NCBI GenBank assembly: GCA_013423385.1
Contig: BLZA01000032.1
Span: 496,001-560,000, forward strand
DNA length: 64,000 nucleotides
Direction: 5' to 3'
DNA from: Naganishia liquefaciens
Taxonomy: Eukaryota; Basidiomycota; Tremellomycetes; Filobasidiales; Filobasidiaceae
Of the stretch, positions 34,831-46,608 are shown piece after piece (the stretch's first letter is position 1; every line of letters begins with the position of its first letter). The translations under genes were made by a program, and so were the position numbers. A model generated the notes under the pieces. The model was not told the DNA's origin. It was given only the letters and a program-made list of their open reading frames with translations, and searched no databases.

Positions 34831-37800
34831 ATGACTCACAAGACGATTAGCCCCGTTGAATGGGAGTACAGGCTTGGAGCGGAATCCGCAACCTCCCTCG
34901 AAGGCATCCTTGATCGACACCAACAATCCGCCGTTGGGAAATGGGCGAAGTGCAGTCAGTTTCCAACCGAAATCCATTTGGAATTGATGCGCGCCGGCAT
35001 CATACCCCATCCATACAAAGCAGCAAATGAACATCAGCTTCAATGGGTAGGAAAGCAGAGTTGGGATTTCCGCGCCAAGATCGTTATCGAACCGGACTTA
35101 TTAAAGCGACAAATGGCGGAGCTGGAATTCGAGGGATTGGACACATTTGCGGAAGTCTTCTTGAACGATGAGAAGATCTTATCTTCGAACAACCATTTTC
35201 TGCCGTATCAAGTTCGTCGATAATACCATTCTGCTCTCATCTGGACGCTGACTACAAGACGATCCCGTTGGGACATAGGTCACTGTCGCGCCCATGACTT
35301 TAAGACGGGAGAATGAGCTTCTGCTTCGATTCTCTCCTGCGGAATCTATCGCTAAGGGTCTTGAGAAGGAACACGGAAAGGTACAGATTGTGCCATTTCT
35401 ACACAAAACCCGCGCGCTGACAGACTTGGCGCTCCGCTTGCTTCAGGTCCGAGCGGGTTCGTGCAACCTTGGAGATCCGTCCCGCGTTTACGTACGAAAG
35501 ATGCAGGCTTGTTGGCGTTGGGACTGGGGGTTGGAGTTGATGACAATGGGACCGGACCGGCCTATCAAGCTTCATCTGGCCGATGTCAGATTCGATGAAG
35601 TTTACACCAAGGCGATTGTCACCGAGAACTTGGATCGCCATTTAAGAGCCGACATTTCGGTGAAGGCGGAGATAAAACCCGGACTACTCTGCCACTGTGT
35701 CTTGTTCGACAATAACCATAGTGAGGTGATTCGAGAGGAAACTTGCCAACTGGGAGCCACCAATACTTTCAGCCTCGACTGGGAGCTGGATACGGAACGC
35801 GTCCAGCTTTGGTGGCCGAACGGTTCAGGTAAACAGAATCGGTATTGTTTCGAATGCAAGTTGGTAGATCAGGTAGGTGAAGCCCCGACCGAGCGACAGG
35901 ATGACGCTGAGTGTGTTGTACAGAATCAAGTTGTTTTGGACTCCACCACAAAGAGGATTGGATTTCGGCGGGCACGTTTGCTTCAAGAACCCTTACTGGA
36001 TCAGCCTGGGAAGACGTTCCTATTTGAAATCAATAACCAGCGAATTTTCTCGGGAGGTTGGTATCCAGCGTCCTTCGTCGGCGCTGTTGATGTCTGACCA
36101 TCTTCCCAGGATCAAATTGGATTCCTACGGACCACATGCTACCAATGATCGAAGAGTCGCGATACCGAAAGTTGCTGGGGATGGCCGTAAGTGATGAAAC
36201 AACATGCGGTTGTCAATGCAACTCATGCCATCCGTATGACAGGCGACAGGGAATCAGAACATGATCCGATGCTGGGGCGGCGGAGTCTACGAGCCAGGTA
36301 ACGCACCCCGGTCGAGAAGATACAAGCGGAGGTCTGATACTTTGATTCAACCCAGACATTTTCCACGATATTTGCGATGAACTTGGTCTCATGGTCTGGC
36401 AAGTGGGTATTGCTGATGGCGTATGAATGGCGTATGAGAGCGCTGTTGTCGTTGACCAACATGGCGTTAATCACAGGACTTCCAATTCGCATGCGGCATC
36501 TATCCGGCGTACCCAGACTTTGTAAGATCGGTAGAGCTGGAAGCAATCGCCGCTGTCAAGCGACTTCGACATCACCCTTCACTGGTGGTCTTCTGTGGCA
36601 ATAATGAAGATTATCAGCAGATTCGACAATGGAACATAGATGAAACTTTGCCTGACCCTCTGCCAGCGAGGAAACTCTATGAGGACGTGTTGCCAAGGGT
36701 TGTACGTGATCTGACAACGCCGCAGATTGAGTACCACCCTGGGTCGCCCAACAAGGCTGCCGACAGGTGAGGGATTCGGACATAGCGTCATGACCAATCT
36801 TTTGACGGTTGGTTACAGCTGGGCCACCGATGACCCTACCCAGGGCGATATCGTAAGTTTCATTACTGATAGGCTACACAACTGTGATAACATGATTGAC
36901 GTGTCTTTGCACAGCACCAATGGACTGTCTGGGCTGGTAAGTACCAAAGATGAACAGCTTTCGGCAAGCATAACTTGATTGGCTTGACATGGCTCCAGCT
37001 CCCTCCAACCCTTGGCAAGATTATGATCTGTTGGGCGGCCGCTTCGTGAGCGAGTTCGGCATGCCCTCTATTCCGGATTTAAAGACCGTCGACTGGTGGC
37101 TCGATAACAATGCGCAACAACGATATGCCCAGAGCAAGCTAATGCAACAACACAATAGAGCTGGGAGCCACGAAAAACGCTTCGCCGTTTACATGAATGA
37201 GATGTTCAGGCTGACTGGACATTTCGCTTCGTGAGTCGTTTAGGTCTGATGTCTTCGCGTACGGCCTGATTTCTTCCTAAAGATACATCTACCAGACACA
37301 AGTCTTGCAGGCGGAAGCGATGGGCTTCGCCTACAGATCTTGGCGTAGGCAATGGAAAGGGCTCGGACGGGAATACGTGAGGCATCCTAATCTATTTGAC
37401 GCTTGATGTTAACGCCTCCCTGTACAGTGCGCTGGAGCTCTTGTTTGGCAACTCAACGACTCTTGGCCAGGTAAGGGGTATGTCGCAGTCGAGAGATCAG
37501 TGCTGATAGTGACTCTCAGTGACAAGCTGGTCCATTATAGACTATTTCGTGAGCGTCAATTCTAGGAATACGGAGATTACCAATGTCATACTCAGAGTTA
37601 CCGCAGTTGCGACCAAAGCCAGCATACTTTGCCATCAAGAGAGAGCTTGACGTCGTTACGGTCGGCATTCAGAGGACTGTGCGCAAGAACCGAGAGAATG
37701 ACAGGCCGCGTCAATTTTATGAGTGTAAGCAGCAGGAGATATCTCTCGTGCGCCATATTCAATTTTACAACCGCCGGAAATCAGACGGCGCTTTCCAGAA

Positions 37801-38512
37801 CACCGATGCGACAATGGACGTTTGGGCGACTAATAGCTCGTCGTTCGCCATCAAATGCTCACTGGAAATGGCAGCTTATGACCTCGAGAGCGAATGGTCT
37901 TGGAGCTATTCCCCGCCAGACGTTTTCATTTTGCAGCCGAACGCGAGCACTGAGTTGTGTACAGCAATGCCCGTACCAGCACCGGACACCACGACAGCAG
38001 CCGGGCCTTTTGTGCTATCTGGCAGTGTGGTGATACAAGCGAGACTTCACGCTGTAGGCTTGACATCAGACTCAAACTCGGTAGCCAAACCCGTGATGGC
38101 AAGGGCTAGCGATTGGCCTCAACCATACAAATTCATCGACTTTGCCGCACTCGCCGTCGATACGACAGTCTCCGCTGTAATCACCGATTTGGGTGAGCAA
38201 AGCCAAGTGTCATTGTCGACTACGAGGCCTGTCAAGTGCTTATCACTCGGGCTTGAATCGTGGGAAGAGGGCGAAGACGAGGTCGTTTTTTCGGATAATG
38301 CGGTAAGTCGTCGCCGTGCTTCGGTAATCTTTAGCAGGATCATATCTGCTTGGAAGATGATTCTTCACTGGATCAATGCTGACAATCGATCGCATTGACT
38401 ATAGATTGACTTGTTCCCCGGAGATGAGCAAACCATCGTTACAATTGGCCTGGCCGATCGTCGCCTTGCGGCCAAGTTCTTGGGTTGCGAGCAAGGGAAA
38501 CGCGTCTTGTAA
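34831..38512 (+). CDS. Beta-mannosidase, glycoside hydrolase family 2 (intracellular type)
   Basis: Exo-enzyme releasing mannose from beta-mannosides. Seen: MTHKTISPVEWEYRLGAESA with no signal peptide, so probably cytosolic or vacuolar. The sugar-binding jelly roll carries IHLELMRAGIIPHPYKAANE and ELEFEGLDTFAEVFLNDEKI. YVRKMQACWRWDWGLELMTM follows, then the immunoglobulin-like domain (ERVQLWWPNGSGKQNRY). In the barrel domain are GNQNMIRCWGGGVYEP, DIFHDICDELGLMVWQ, the GNN-E acid/base motif in LVVFCGNNEDYQQIRQW, and the nucleophile region GGRFVSEFGMPSIPDL. C-terminal beta domains end in LFPGDEQTIVTIGLADRRLA with TAA at 38510-38512. About ten introns. The protein is roughly 900 residues, normal for GH2 mannosidases. 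It lies just upstream of GDP-mannose pyrophosphorylase on the same strand. Confidence 0.92.
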
Positions 38513-39033
38513 ATTGTACCGCTTACGGGACAGGAACATTTCACTCGTAAGATCGGTATGGGAACAGTTTTTATTGCTTGAGGCAGTGGGATATGAAAGA
38601 AATTGTTCAACACATCGTGTCCATGTCTCGAGGCGAGGATCCCTTCCAGATCGTGGATCTTGGGCCAGAAGTCGTTGTTGCCTCAGCTGCCGCAGCCTCC
38701 GCGAATTGCAAGTGATCACAATTCAGGCGAAAAACGTGGCCTGCTTCCGCAAAAGGCAGAAAACGCTAGCCGAGGTCGCGTTCCGACAGCGTTCCGACGC
38801 GTCTGAATGCACGCTAGCCTGCCTGGCTTGGTGCCAGCTCACGGTCACTGATAGACGGCGATACTTGACTCGCTTTTTCTTTCTTTTGTTGGTTCGTTGG
38901 TTCATTGGTTCGTTCGTTCGTTCGTTCAACAGCCTTCGTCACACCGTTTCCGCTTCGAACTGCTCCCTCACCTCTATCCACTACCCGCTTCTCTGAGTCC
39001 GCTCCCAATACACTCGTTACATTCTCCTACAAA
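38513..39033. promoter_or_regulatory. GDP-mannose pyrophosphorylase upstream region with TTCG/GGTT repeat
   Basis: 520 bases between beta-mannosidase and the next plus gene. It holds a tetranucleotide-like tract at 38889-38928 (ttggttcg units passing into ttcg units), about 105 bases before the ATG and probably in the promoter or 5' UTR. The bases just before the ATG (ctcctacaaaATG) are a good fungal start context. Confidence 0.6.
38889..38928. repeat. TTGG/TTCG tetranucleotide tract
   Basis: Degenerate ggttcgtt units grade into four perfect ttcg units. It sits upstream of the GDP-mannose pyrophosphorylase start. Confidence 0.85.
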
Positions 39034-40809
39034 ATGAAGGTGAGCGATCTGCAACGGCATCAAGGGAGCGGGCCTGGCGGATTCTGAAAGAATGCTCTCC
39101 TTCACCTCAGGCTTTAATTCTTGTCGGCGGTTTCGGCACTCGTCTTCGACCCTTGACCTTGACCCTCCCGAAGCCTCTGGTCGAGTTCTGCAACAAGGCA
39201 ATGATGTGAGCGTCTCCTTCCAACGCATGCCGGGACATTCGCTGACTCTGCGCTGCTTTCCAGTCTGCATCAAATCGAGGTAAGATGTAAAATGGGAGAG
39301 GTGTTAAATACCCTGTTGACTCGTATATCTCTCGTCTTGCTCGTCATTGCAGGCGCTTGTCAAGGTGCGCATTCTTTGGCGAATCCCCTTTGCAGTGTGT
39401 TGATGTACTCATCACAGGCAGGAGTCACCGATGTCGTCCTTGCGGTCAACTACCGACCAGAAGTCATGGTCGCCGTCTTGAAGGAGACCGAGGAGCAATA
39501 CGGCATTAACATCACTTTTAGCGTGGAGACCGAGCCGCTAGGAACAGCTGGACCTTTGGCTCTTGCTAGGGAGATTTTGGGCAAGGACGACTCGCCGTTC
39601 TTCGTCTTGAACTCGGATGTCACCTGCACGTACCCCTTCGAGCAATTCCGGTAAGTAAAGCTTGGTCAGCTGGGTATCCCATTCCATCTTGCTCATCCTT
39701 CCTCGCGTGCTTCCTCTTTTTCAGAGACTTCCACAACGCCCACGGTTGTGAGGGTTCCATCATGGTCACCAAGGTTGCTGAGCCATCCGCATTCGGTGTT
39801 GTTGTGACCAAGCCTGGATCGTCTGTCATTGACCGATTCGTCGAAAAGCCTGTCGAATTCGTCGGAAACCGAATCAACGCCGGTATCTACATGTTTAACC
39901 CGAGCGTGCTGGATCGAATCGAGGTGGGATTATTCTCGGTCATAAGGGAGAAGCAGGCTGATTCTGTGATACGGCACGTAGCTGCGACCCACCTCAATAG
40001 AAAAGGAAATTTTCCCTGCCGTCGCCGCCGATCAACAGCTTCATGCTTTCGACCTGCAAGGCTTCTGGATGGACGTCGGCCAGCCTAAAGATTACCTGTC
40101 GGGCACTTGTCTTTACCTGTCCCACCTTACTGCCAGCCGTTCGCCTCTGCTGGTTGACCCTTCACAGAACAAGTGGGTGTATGGCGGAAATGTATTGGTG
40201 GACCCCGTAAGTCATCATGAACAGACAACCAGCAGATAGCGTTCTGATTTCAATGGTCCCCTCTCCTGTAGACGGCGGAAGTTGACCCGTAAGCACGCAG
40301 AGGGCTGGCAAATCAGCCAACAAGGTACTGATATATTACGATACTTCAGGACTGCCCTTATCGGCCCTAACGTCGTTATCGGCCCAGGTGCAAAAATTGG
40401 TCCAGGTGTTCGTTTGCAGCGATGTGTCGTTATGAACAATGCTACGATTCGGGATCACGCTTGGATCATGAGCTCCATTGTCGGTTGGAACAGCACTGTT
40501 GGCAGATGGGTACGCCTCATTTCATTTTCCTGAAAACGCTGCATGCTAAGATCGCGTTCTTCGTCCAGTGTCGAGTCGAAAATATCACCGTCCTTGGTGA
40601 CGATGTCTCGATCAAGGACGAGCTCTACGTCAACGGTGCTTCGGTTTTGCCGCACAAGAGTGTAAGTAGAGGTGCAATTTGCCTGAAGTCAAATTGATGT
40701 CAACCCGGTTGCAGATCTCGACGAGCATCACCGAGCCCCGAATTGTCATGTGTAAGCTGCTTCGCTGCCTCAATTGCAAATATAAGCTCATCAAACTTGC
40801 TCAATAGAA
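39034..40809 (+). CDS. GDP-mannose pyrophosphorylase (mannose-1-phosphate guanylyltransferase)
   Basis: Makes GDP-mannose from mannose-1-P and GTP for N- and O-glycosylation, GPI anchors and wall mannan; cytosolic. Twelve coding exons join in frame: 39034-39039, 39111-39205, 39264-39279, 39353-39364, 39418-39650, 39725-39923, 39982-40206, 40272-40288, about 40350-40508, about 40569-40662, about 40716-40751 and 40808-40809. The product starts [19 protein letters not shown] (pyrophosphorylase signature). It continues [46 protein letters not shown] and [19 protein letters not shown], then the left-handed beta-helix repeats ([20 protein letters not shown]). It ends SITEPRIVM, the family's normal C-terminus (about 360 residues). 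Exons of 6, 16, 12 and 17 bases and a stop codon split by the last intron are striking. Neighbour beta-mannosidase also handles mannose. Confidence 0.95.
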
Positions 40810-41132
40810 ACAACCCGGACGATCTACAAGAATGGAGGAAAGATCGCAAATATGCATACTTCCACTCGCCAGATTCGCTAGTTGTTACTGTTGTTCCATG
40901 GATATTCCTTTCGCCCTTTATTCTAAACATAGACGATTACTTTGTCCGAGAACGCTGGTAGAAGCGTCAATGAACCATTGCCTCTGTGTTATGGTACGCA
41001 TTGCGCCGGCGCATGTTAAGGACGCAAGGCAAAGCGGCGCAAGACAAAGCGGTTTGCTGCGGCTAGGCTATCGGCAATCGTTGGCATTGCCTTCTGCCAA
41101 TCATCTTGACATTCCATCCATCAGTGTCTCGT
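40810..41132. other. Intergenic, convergent GDP-mannose pyrophosphorylase / MRE11
   Basis: About 320 bases between tail-to-tail genes. It contains a near-direct repeat aaagcggcgcaag/aaagcggtttgc around 41032-41060. No supported ORF. Confidence 0.35.
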
Positions 41133-44100
41133 CTAATCATCATCATCGCTGATGTCGATGGTCATTGGCCTGTGGCTGGCGGCAGTACGTGATTGTCGGC
41201 CTACACTCTGACTGGCCTGACTTTGCGGAACCGCGAAACTGAAACGGCGTACGAGGCAGAATGTCAGGGATGGGCGAGCCAATTTTTGCGGTGCAACAGC
41301 TTACGTGAGTTGACTCTGGCGGGCAGGAGCACGGGCAGCGGTTCTCTTCGCTGGAGCTGGGGTCTTTTTACTAGCCGTAGTCGCCTTCTTTGGAGCTGCC
41401 GCTCTGCCATTGGGTCCACGTTGAACGCGAGGCACGAATTCTTCCTCTTCCTCTTCTTCCTCGTCATCGTCGTCTTCATCGAACTGAAATAATGGTCAGC
41501 CAAACGGTCAAGTAGATCTCAGACATGCTCTCACAAGTGCTTGCGTCTGTTTCTTTTGTGGCGCGGTTGTCTTCTTTGGCGCCGCTGCCTTCTTTGCTGG
41601 TGCGCTTGTCTTGCTTTTGCTGGCGGTCTTTACCCCCCTGGCGGTACTGCTCATCGAAACATCCGATTCCTCAACGTGTTCAGGGAAATCGTCGTCGTCC
41701 ACTAGGGGGTTCAGGAATTTTAGGATATTCCCGCACGCAGATCATGTTTCTACTTACACATGCTTTCATCACTTTGCGCTCTCTGCGTTCGGTCTGTCTG
41801 AAGATACAAGACTGCGTTAATGCTGTTTGTGCAGAAAAAGCCGATCAACCTACCTTCTTAGCGGTCTTGCTTCGCTGAAACGGCTGCGAGGCGAATGCTT
41901 GTTTTTCCTTGTTTGCCTATTGGTGAATCGGGTTATTAGAAGACGAGAATGCCACGATCACAACTCTGGACTTGCCAATTCCCTGAAAGTATCTTGATTG
42001 TCAATGTTGTCCTCTGTGCTGTTGGTCTTGATGCCAGTCGCAGCGGCTTCTAGAATGCTATTTACGACACTGAAGACGTGGTACATCAACACCCGCATTG
42101 GATGACAGATCATTACTACTGACTCTTTGATCGCATCGGTGTCGTCCTTGTCCACAAAGCGTGTCACAGCTTCTTCCAACGGTCCTTCGGCAAGGACTTC
42201 CAGCGTCTGAGCTTCTAGGAAACGGGATACTAACTCGCCCATCCTGACTCTCGAAACACCGGAATCTCCGAGCGTTTCGGGATCACCTTCTATGCCTTCA
42301 AGGTCTTCCAAATCGGGCTGATCTGCCGTCACCTTGTCGCCTACCGGAAATTTAGATATCAGTAAGCACGAGCTCCAGGCATCGAGTGAGTTGGTCGATC
42401 TTACGTTTCTTCACTGGGGCCTTCTTCCGGTAATATTGAAGCACAGTCTTCGGATTCGCTATCTTGTCGACAAATCTCTGGCCAAACCTTCCCGCATTCA
42501 TCAATTCCTTGACACCTGTCGTCTCAACCTGATGACCATACTCAGTGATTGTGAGGAGGAGAGCATTCGCAGACTTACCCTGAGCCGAATCAACGGCAAC
42601 ATCATTTTCTCTTCTGGCTCATGATCCAAACTGTCCCATTCGGCTTGTGCCTCGGCAATCAATTCCCTCACCTGTAAGGTCAATCAGTCACCGGTTCGCT
42701 GAAGTTAGCTGCGGCGGGCAAGGCTGAGTATTATTCACCTTTTTCTCGAGATGCGCGGTCACGGAATCTCGAAGCTGCAGGTCAATGTCGTTAGCGGGAT
42801 CATCCGCTTCATCTTCCATGATAATCTCGCCGATCTTGAATGGTCGGACGGTTTTGAGAACGATAGGTTCGATATCGAATTGATCGCCCTGGATTGACAG
42901 AATTCCGACTTTTCTGCAAAGGGAAGAGGGAACTTTAGGCACGGGTCTTCTTTAACGCTCTCGCCTGAAGAGAACTCACTTCTGTATCGATTCGCCTTGC
43001 GAAAGACTTGTTGCAACGGAGCTCCCCGGCTGAGTAATGAAGTAACTCTTCCGCGGTACCGCCTCTGGTTCGATCCGGCAATCGTGCTCGTGACCCCAAA
43101 CTACCAAGTCTATCGAGTCGTCGAACATGCCTTCCGGAACTGAATTCTGCGGTCCATGCTTGACCCTATCAAAGCAAAGAGACGTTATCTGAAGCACGCT
43201 TGTGAGGTCTTCGAGACTAACCTATTCTGATGCACAAGCATCATGTTGAACCATTTCCCCTTGTTGTCTTCTTCTGGCATGAACATTCGGACTCGGTTGC
43301 TCCTCAGCTCATAGTGCATTCTTGCGTCCTTGATGTTTCCAACACCATACATCGCTAGCCGAGTGTGACCCTTGGACAAGAGCACCGGTTTTATTTGCAT
43401 CCCGTCCGACGTTGGATCGCTGGCTTTCTCGTCTGACGCGAGGTGCACTTTGCCAAAGTAGTTTACGAGACCGGCGACGGAAAGCACATCGAGCGCGCAC
43501 AAGGCTCCTTCCTGGAGAAAGCGTATGAGTTGGATCTCCTCAGAGCGTCGAACAGCAGACTGACAGGACCGGTTCCTTGGGGATCATCGTGGTTTCCGTG
43601 GATCGAGAAAACGGGAATGGCAACGTTCAAGTTGGGGTCTTCGTAATTAATAGCGGGAAAGCTAGAGCGGAGGGATACTCGGTTCGTGAGCGGAGGGACT
43701 CAAGACAAATCGAGACGAGGTCCTTACTGGTATCCAGCCGTTTTGCCTTCAAACGGATCGCTGAGCAGTTCCATCTGAATGCCGGAAAGGAGGTCATGAT
43801 CAGTCGTGCGGAAGGGCAGTTGATTTTGTAACTCGCCTGGACAGGCCTGTCTCCCTGAGTATACTCCCTCAACAATGCCATCGTCTGATGCAAGCAATCC
43901 CTTGACGGCCGGTTCTCATGAAATAGATCTCCCGCGAGAAGAATGAAATCGACTTGGCGCTCTCGCGCAATGTCTAGAATCTCGCGAAAGGTGTTGATCG
44001 AGTCTTGACCACGGATGGGATCTGATTGATTGCAGCCGAGATGATTATCTGTCGCTAGCATGATACGGAAACAACTTTGGGCATCGAGAGAAATGGCGAG

Positions 44101-44413
44101 CAGTGAGTATTAGGGGCTTGTGCTGAACGTTCAAAGATCTTACTGAGCGTCCTCTGGAAAGACAACATCGGAGCAGTGAGTTGAAGCACATTGTAACAGT
44201 GAGTGAAGCACAAGGATACACAGCCTCCAAGCTATACATACCCGGCTCGTCGATCCCTGGTGCCGTTGCTGTTGCCGCGGGCGTTGCATTCGTGTCGGCC
44301 GTGCGTGTCGTGGTTGACGACGCGGGCGCGGGTCGCGTGGGATGCGATTCAAGCTCGTCCACCTCGGGCTCGTCGTCGAGCACGGCGGGAGCTTGGGTCC
44401 TCTTGCGCGGCAT
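41133..44413 (-). CDS. MRE11: Double-strand break repair nuclease MRE11
   Basis: Catalytic subunit of MRE11-RAD50-NBS1, a Mn-dependent nuclease for DNA end resection and checkpoint signalling; nuclear. Exon 1 starts [20 protein letters not shown], an extra disordered head of about 50 residues. After an intron come all five phosphoesterase motifs: [37 protein letters not shown] and [31 protein letters not shown] and the capping domain follow. The C-terminal half has [17 protein letters not shown], then Lys/Ala/Pro- and Asp/Glu-rich disorder ([19 protein letters not shown], a run of Glu). The last exon reads [20 protein letters not shown] and ends with TAG at 41133-41135; the phase-2 acceptor TGTAG fits the preceding GTAAGC donor. 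About 13 introns. Divergent from a membrane-protein gene. Confidence 0.95.
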
Positions 44414-44692
44414 GATAGCAGGCGGCTCGACGGCTGGGGACCCTGACAGGGGGAAGCTCGCGTTGATGGACCATGCTGAAAGCACGCGTGCCCTGCCTGC
44501 ATCAGCTCCTGCATCTGAAACCTGGCCCGTCGGAGGTGGAGGCGGGTGCGGGTGCGGAAGCAGAACGACGACGTGAAACGCACGCACTGCGCGCACTGGA
44601 ATAGTTGGTGCAAGCTGATGATGGAAATCGCCCATCAAGGAACCGGGGCACGACTACGAGCGATCAGCGGGATCAGCGGCCCTCGTCGCCAC
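44414..44692. promoter_or_regulatory. Divergent promoter region MRE11 / membrane protein
   Basis: 279 bases between the start codons. GC-rich, with no supported ORF; reading frames open across it in both directions but lack homology features. Confidence 0.4.
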
Positions 44693-46464
44693 ATGTCCGC
44701 ACGCAATACCCGTCTGGCCGCGTCCGCTGCAGTCGGAGCAGCAGACAGCATCCACCACCGCAGCATGGCCACAGGCCAGGACGAAAGGCTGCTCTCGGGC
44801 CACGCGGCATCATCCCGACAGTATGGCGCAACCGACCACAGAGTCTCCTTTGGCGCCGACACAGACCAGGCAGACCGCCGCTCGAGCGTCTCATCGTCGT
44901 CGTCGACAAGTAGCAGCTTGGATGACTCGGGACTAGCAGATGGTAAGTTGTATTGACTCAACCCTTGACTTGCATCACCGGTCTCATACACTCCAGTCAC
45001 TTATCGGTACATGCTTTATCTCTATCTCCTGATCCCCGTGATCATCGGCCTCATCGGATACTCCCTGATTCTTCTTGGCAAGTATGCATGGTACGTCGTC
45101 TCTCAGGGTCGCGAATCATTTCGTTAGCCTGCTCATCTCTCACACCCTCAAGGCCGCCAACAGCAAAAGAGCGTGCGCTGCCAAATCCACCAGCCTATCC
45201 CCATCCTTTCCAGTGGCAGCCCTTCAGCATTGGCATGCTAGCGAGCATATGTGTCCAGGCTATGCGCTATCCAATCTATGAAGGATTCGATATCGCCATG
45301 ATTGCTCTCTTTGGCGCCAGCGCAAAAGATAAAGCGCTCCTCAACCGACACTCAGGAAGACTTTCCTTGCTTACAAGTCTGCTGTAAGGTCGTGGTGCCA
45401 TCTGAATTTGTCTTGAACGCTGAATTGCTTCTTCCGGATAGAGCCATCACAGCGTTGACCAGCTTTCACGAAGCGCTCAGGATTTTTACGCTTTACCTCA
45501 TCAATCCACGAGCCTATTCTCACGACCCGCTCTACTCGACTACTACCCAGATCTTCCAGCAATCTTATCACCTCGGTCTCGGCTGGGGTCTCGCAGAGGC
45601 ATTCTGGGGAATCGCAAAGGGCTGGTTTGCCGGGATGCGTCTGTATGTCGATGTCTTGCCATGGAAGCGTCAGAATCTCGCAGCGACGCGTAACATTGTC
45701 CAATCGTCGGACGAGTATCTGCCAAGTGGCGTCTCGGACGAGGCGGTAGAAGAGAGGCGAGATGGCATGGAGATGGAAGTTGACGATGACGATTCAAGCG
45801 CAGAAGAGGACCTAGCCACGAAAATCGCCATTCTGGAGCGACTGCAAGGCCGGCGTGGTACGCATAATACGAGACCGTCGTGATATGCCACTGACCCCTT
45901 TGTGCGTGCTATAGAACTCGAACAGGCACTCGGTATCCCTTTCCCAGTAAGGATAAGCCGTGTGAGCTCTCTACAAAGGCCGACTAAAGTATTCAAAAGA
46001 ACATTGCATTTCCCCTCCATATCTTGTGGCGACTCGACGCCCTGCTGTTCAATCTTGGCTTGACGCTCATTGTGTCGGCCTACTATTACAACATAGAGCC
46101 CATCTATACGAGACATCCGCACCAAAGAAGTATCAGACACGCCGTGGAAGCCGCTGCTCGACACCATCGCCTATTACCTCTCATAATTTTTGCGGTCATC
46201 AGCGTTCATATGGTCGTCAGTATCGCGTGGGCTCTGGGCGTGCGAAGAGTGGGGATCGGAGCTGTCACATGGGGTGTACGTGTCGATAACACGGTGCCTC
46301 TTTCTCTACCGAAGGCTGACGACTACGTGTTCGTTGTCACATAGAGTCTGATAATATCTCTAGGTGCTCTGTTCGCTGGTCTGGGAGCGTGAGTTTCGTC
46401 AAGGTCACGTCTCGATTCTGGAGCTGATTTTCGCTCTCTGACCAGATGGGGAGCACTTGTTTGA
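44693..46464 (+). CDS. Conserved-looking multi-pass membrane protein, unknown function
   Basis: Family not recognised. Starts MSARNTRLAASAAVGAADS (44693), or in frame at MATGQDERLLSG (44765). The N-terminus is disordered and Ser-rich. After an intron (phase 1, GTAAGT donor) comes helix 1, MLYLYLLIPVIIGLIGYSLI. The next parts are FQWQPFSIGMLASICVQAMR, LRIFTLYLINPRAYSHDPLY, a Gly/Trp-rich membrane segment YHLGLGWGLAEAFWGIAKGW, and a cytosolic acidic loop (GMEMEVDDDDSSAEEDLATK). After another intron are LDALLFNLGLTLIVSAYYY and LLPLIIFAVISVHMVVSIAW. The last exons give SLIISLGALFAGLGAWGALV with TGA at 46462-46464. Probably six to seven helices in an endomembrane or plasma membrane. Confidence 0.75.
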
Positions 46465-46608
46465 TTCAATATCCAAAGTCTGTTATATACAGTCTGTTGT
46501 CCACTGAACTGCAGCTCGACAAGAAGAGTCTTTACATCGAAAACTTGATTTGCCACCATGGTTGATGGCTTTCAAAAGTCCTATTCTGATTGCCGATCGC
46601 TGAGCGTT

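Noticed and set aside
44181-44576. 131-codon plus ORF opposite the MRE11 5' end
   Set aside because: Antisense of MRE11 exon 1 and its promoter; Ala/Gly/Ser-rich composition comes from GC-rich DNA.
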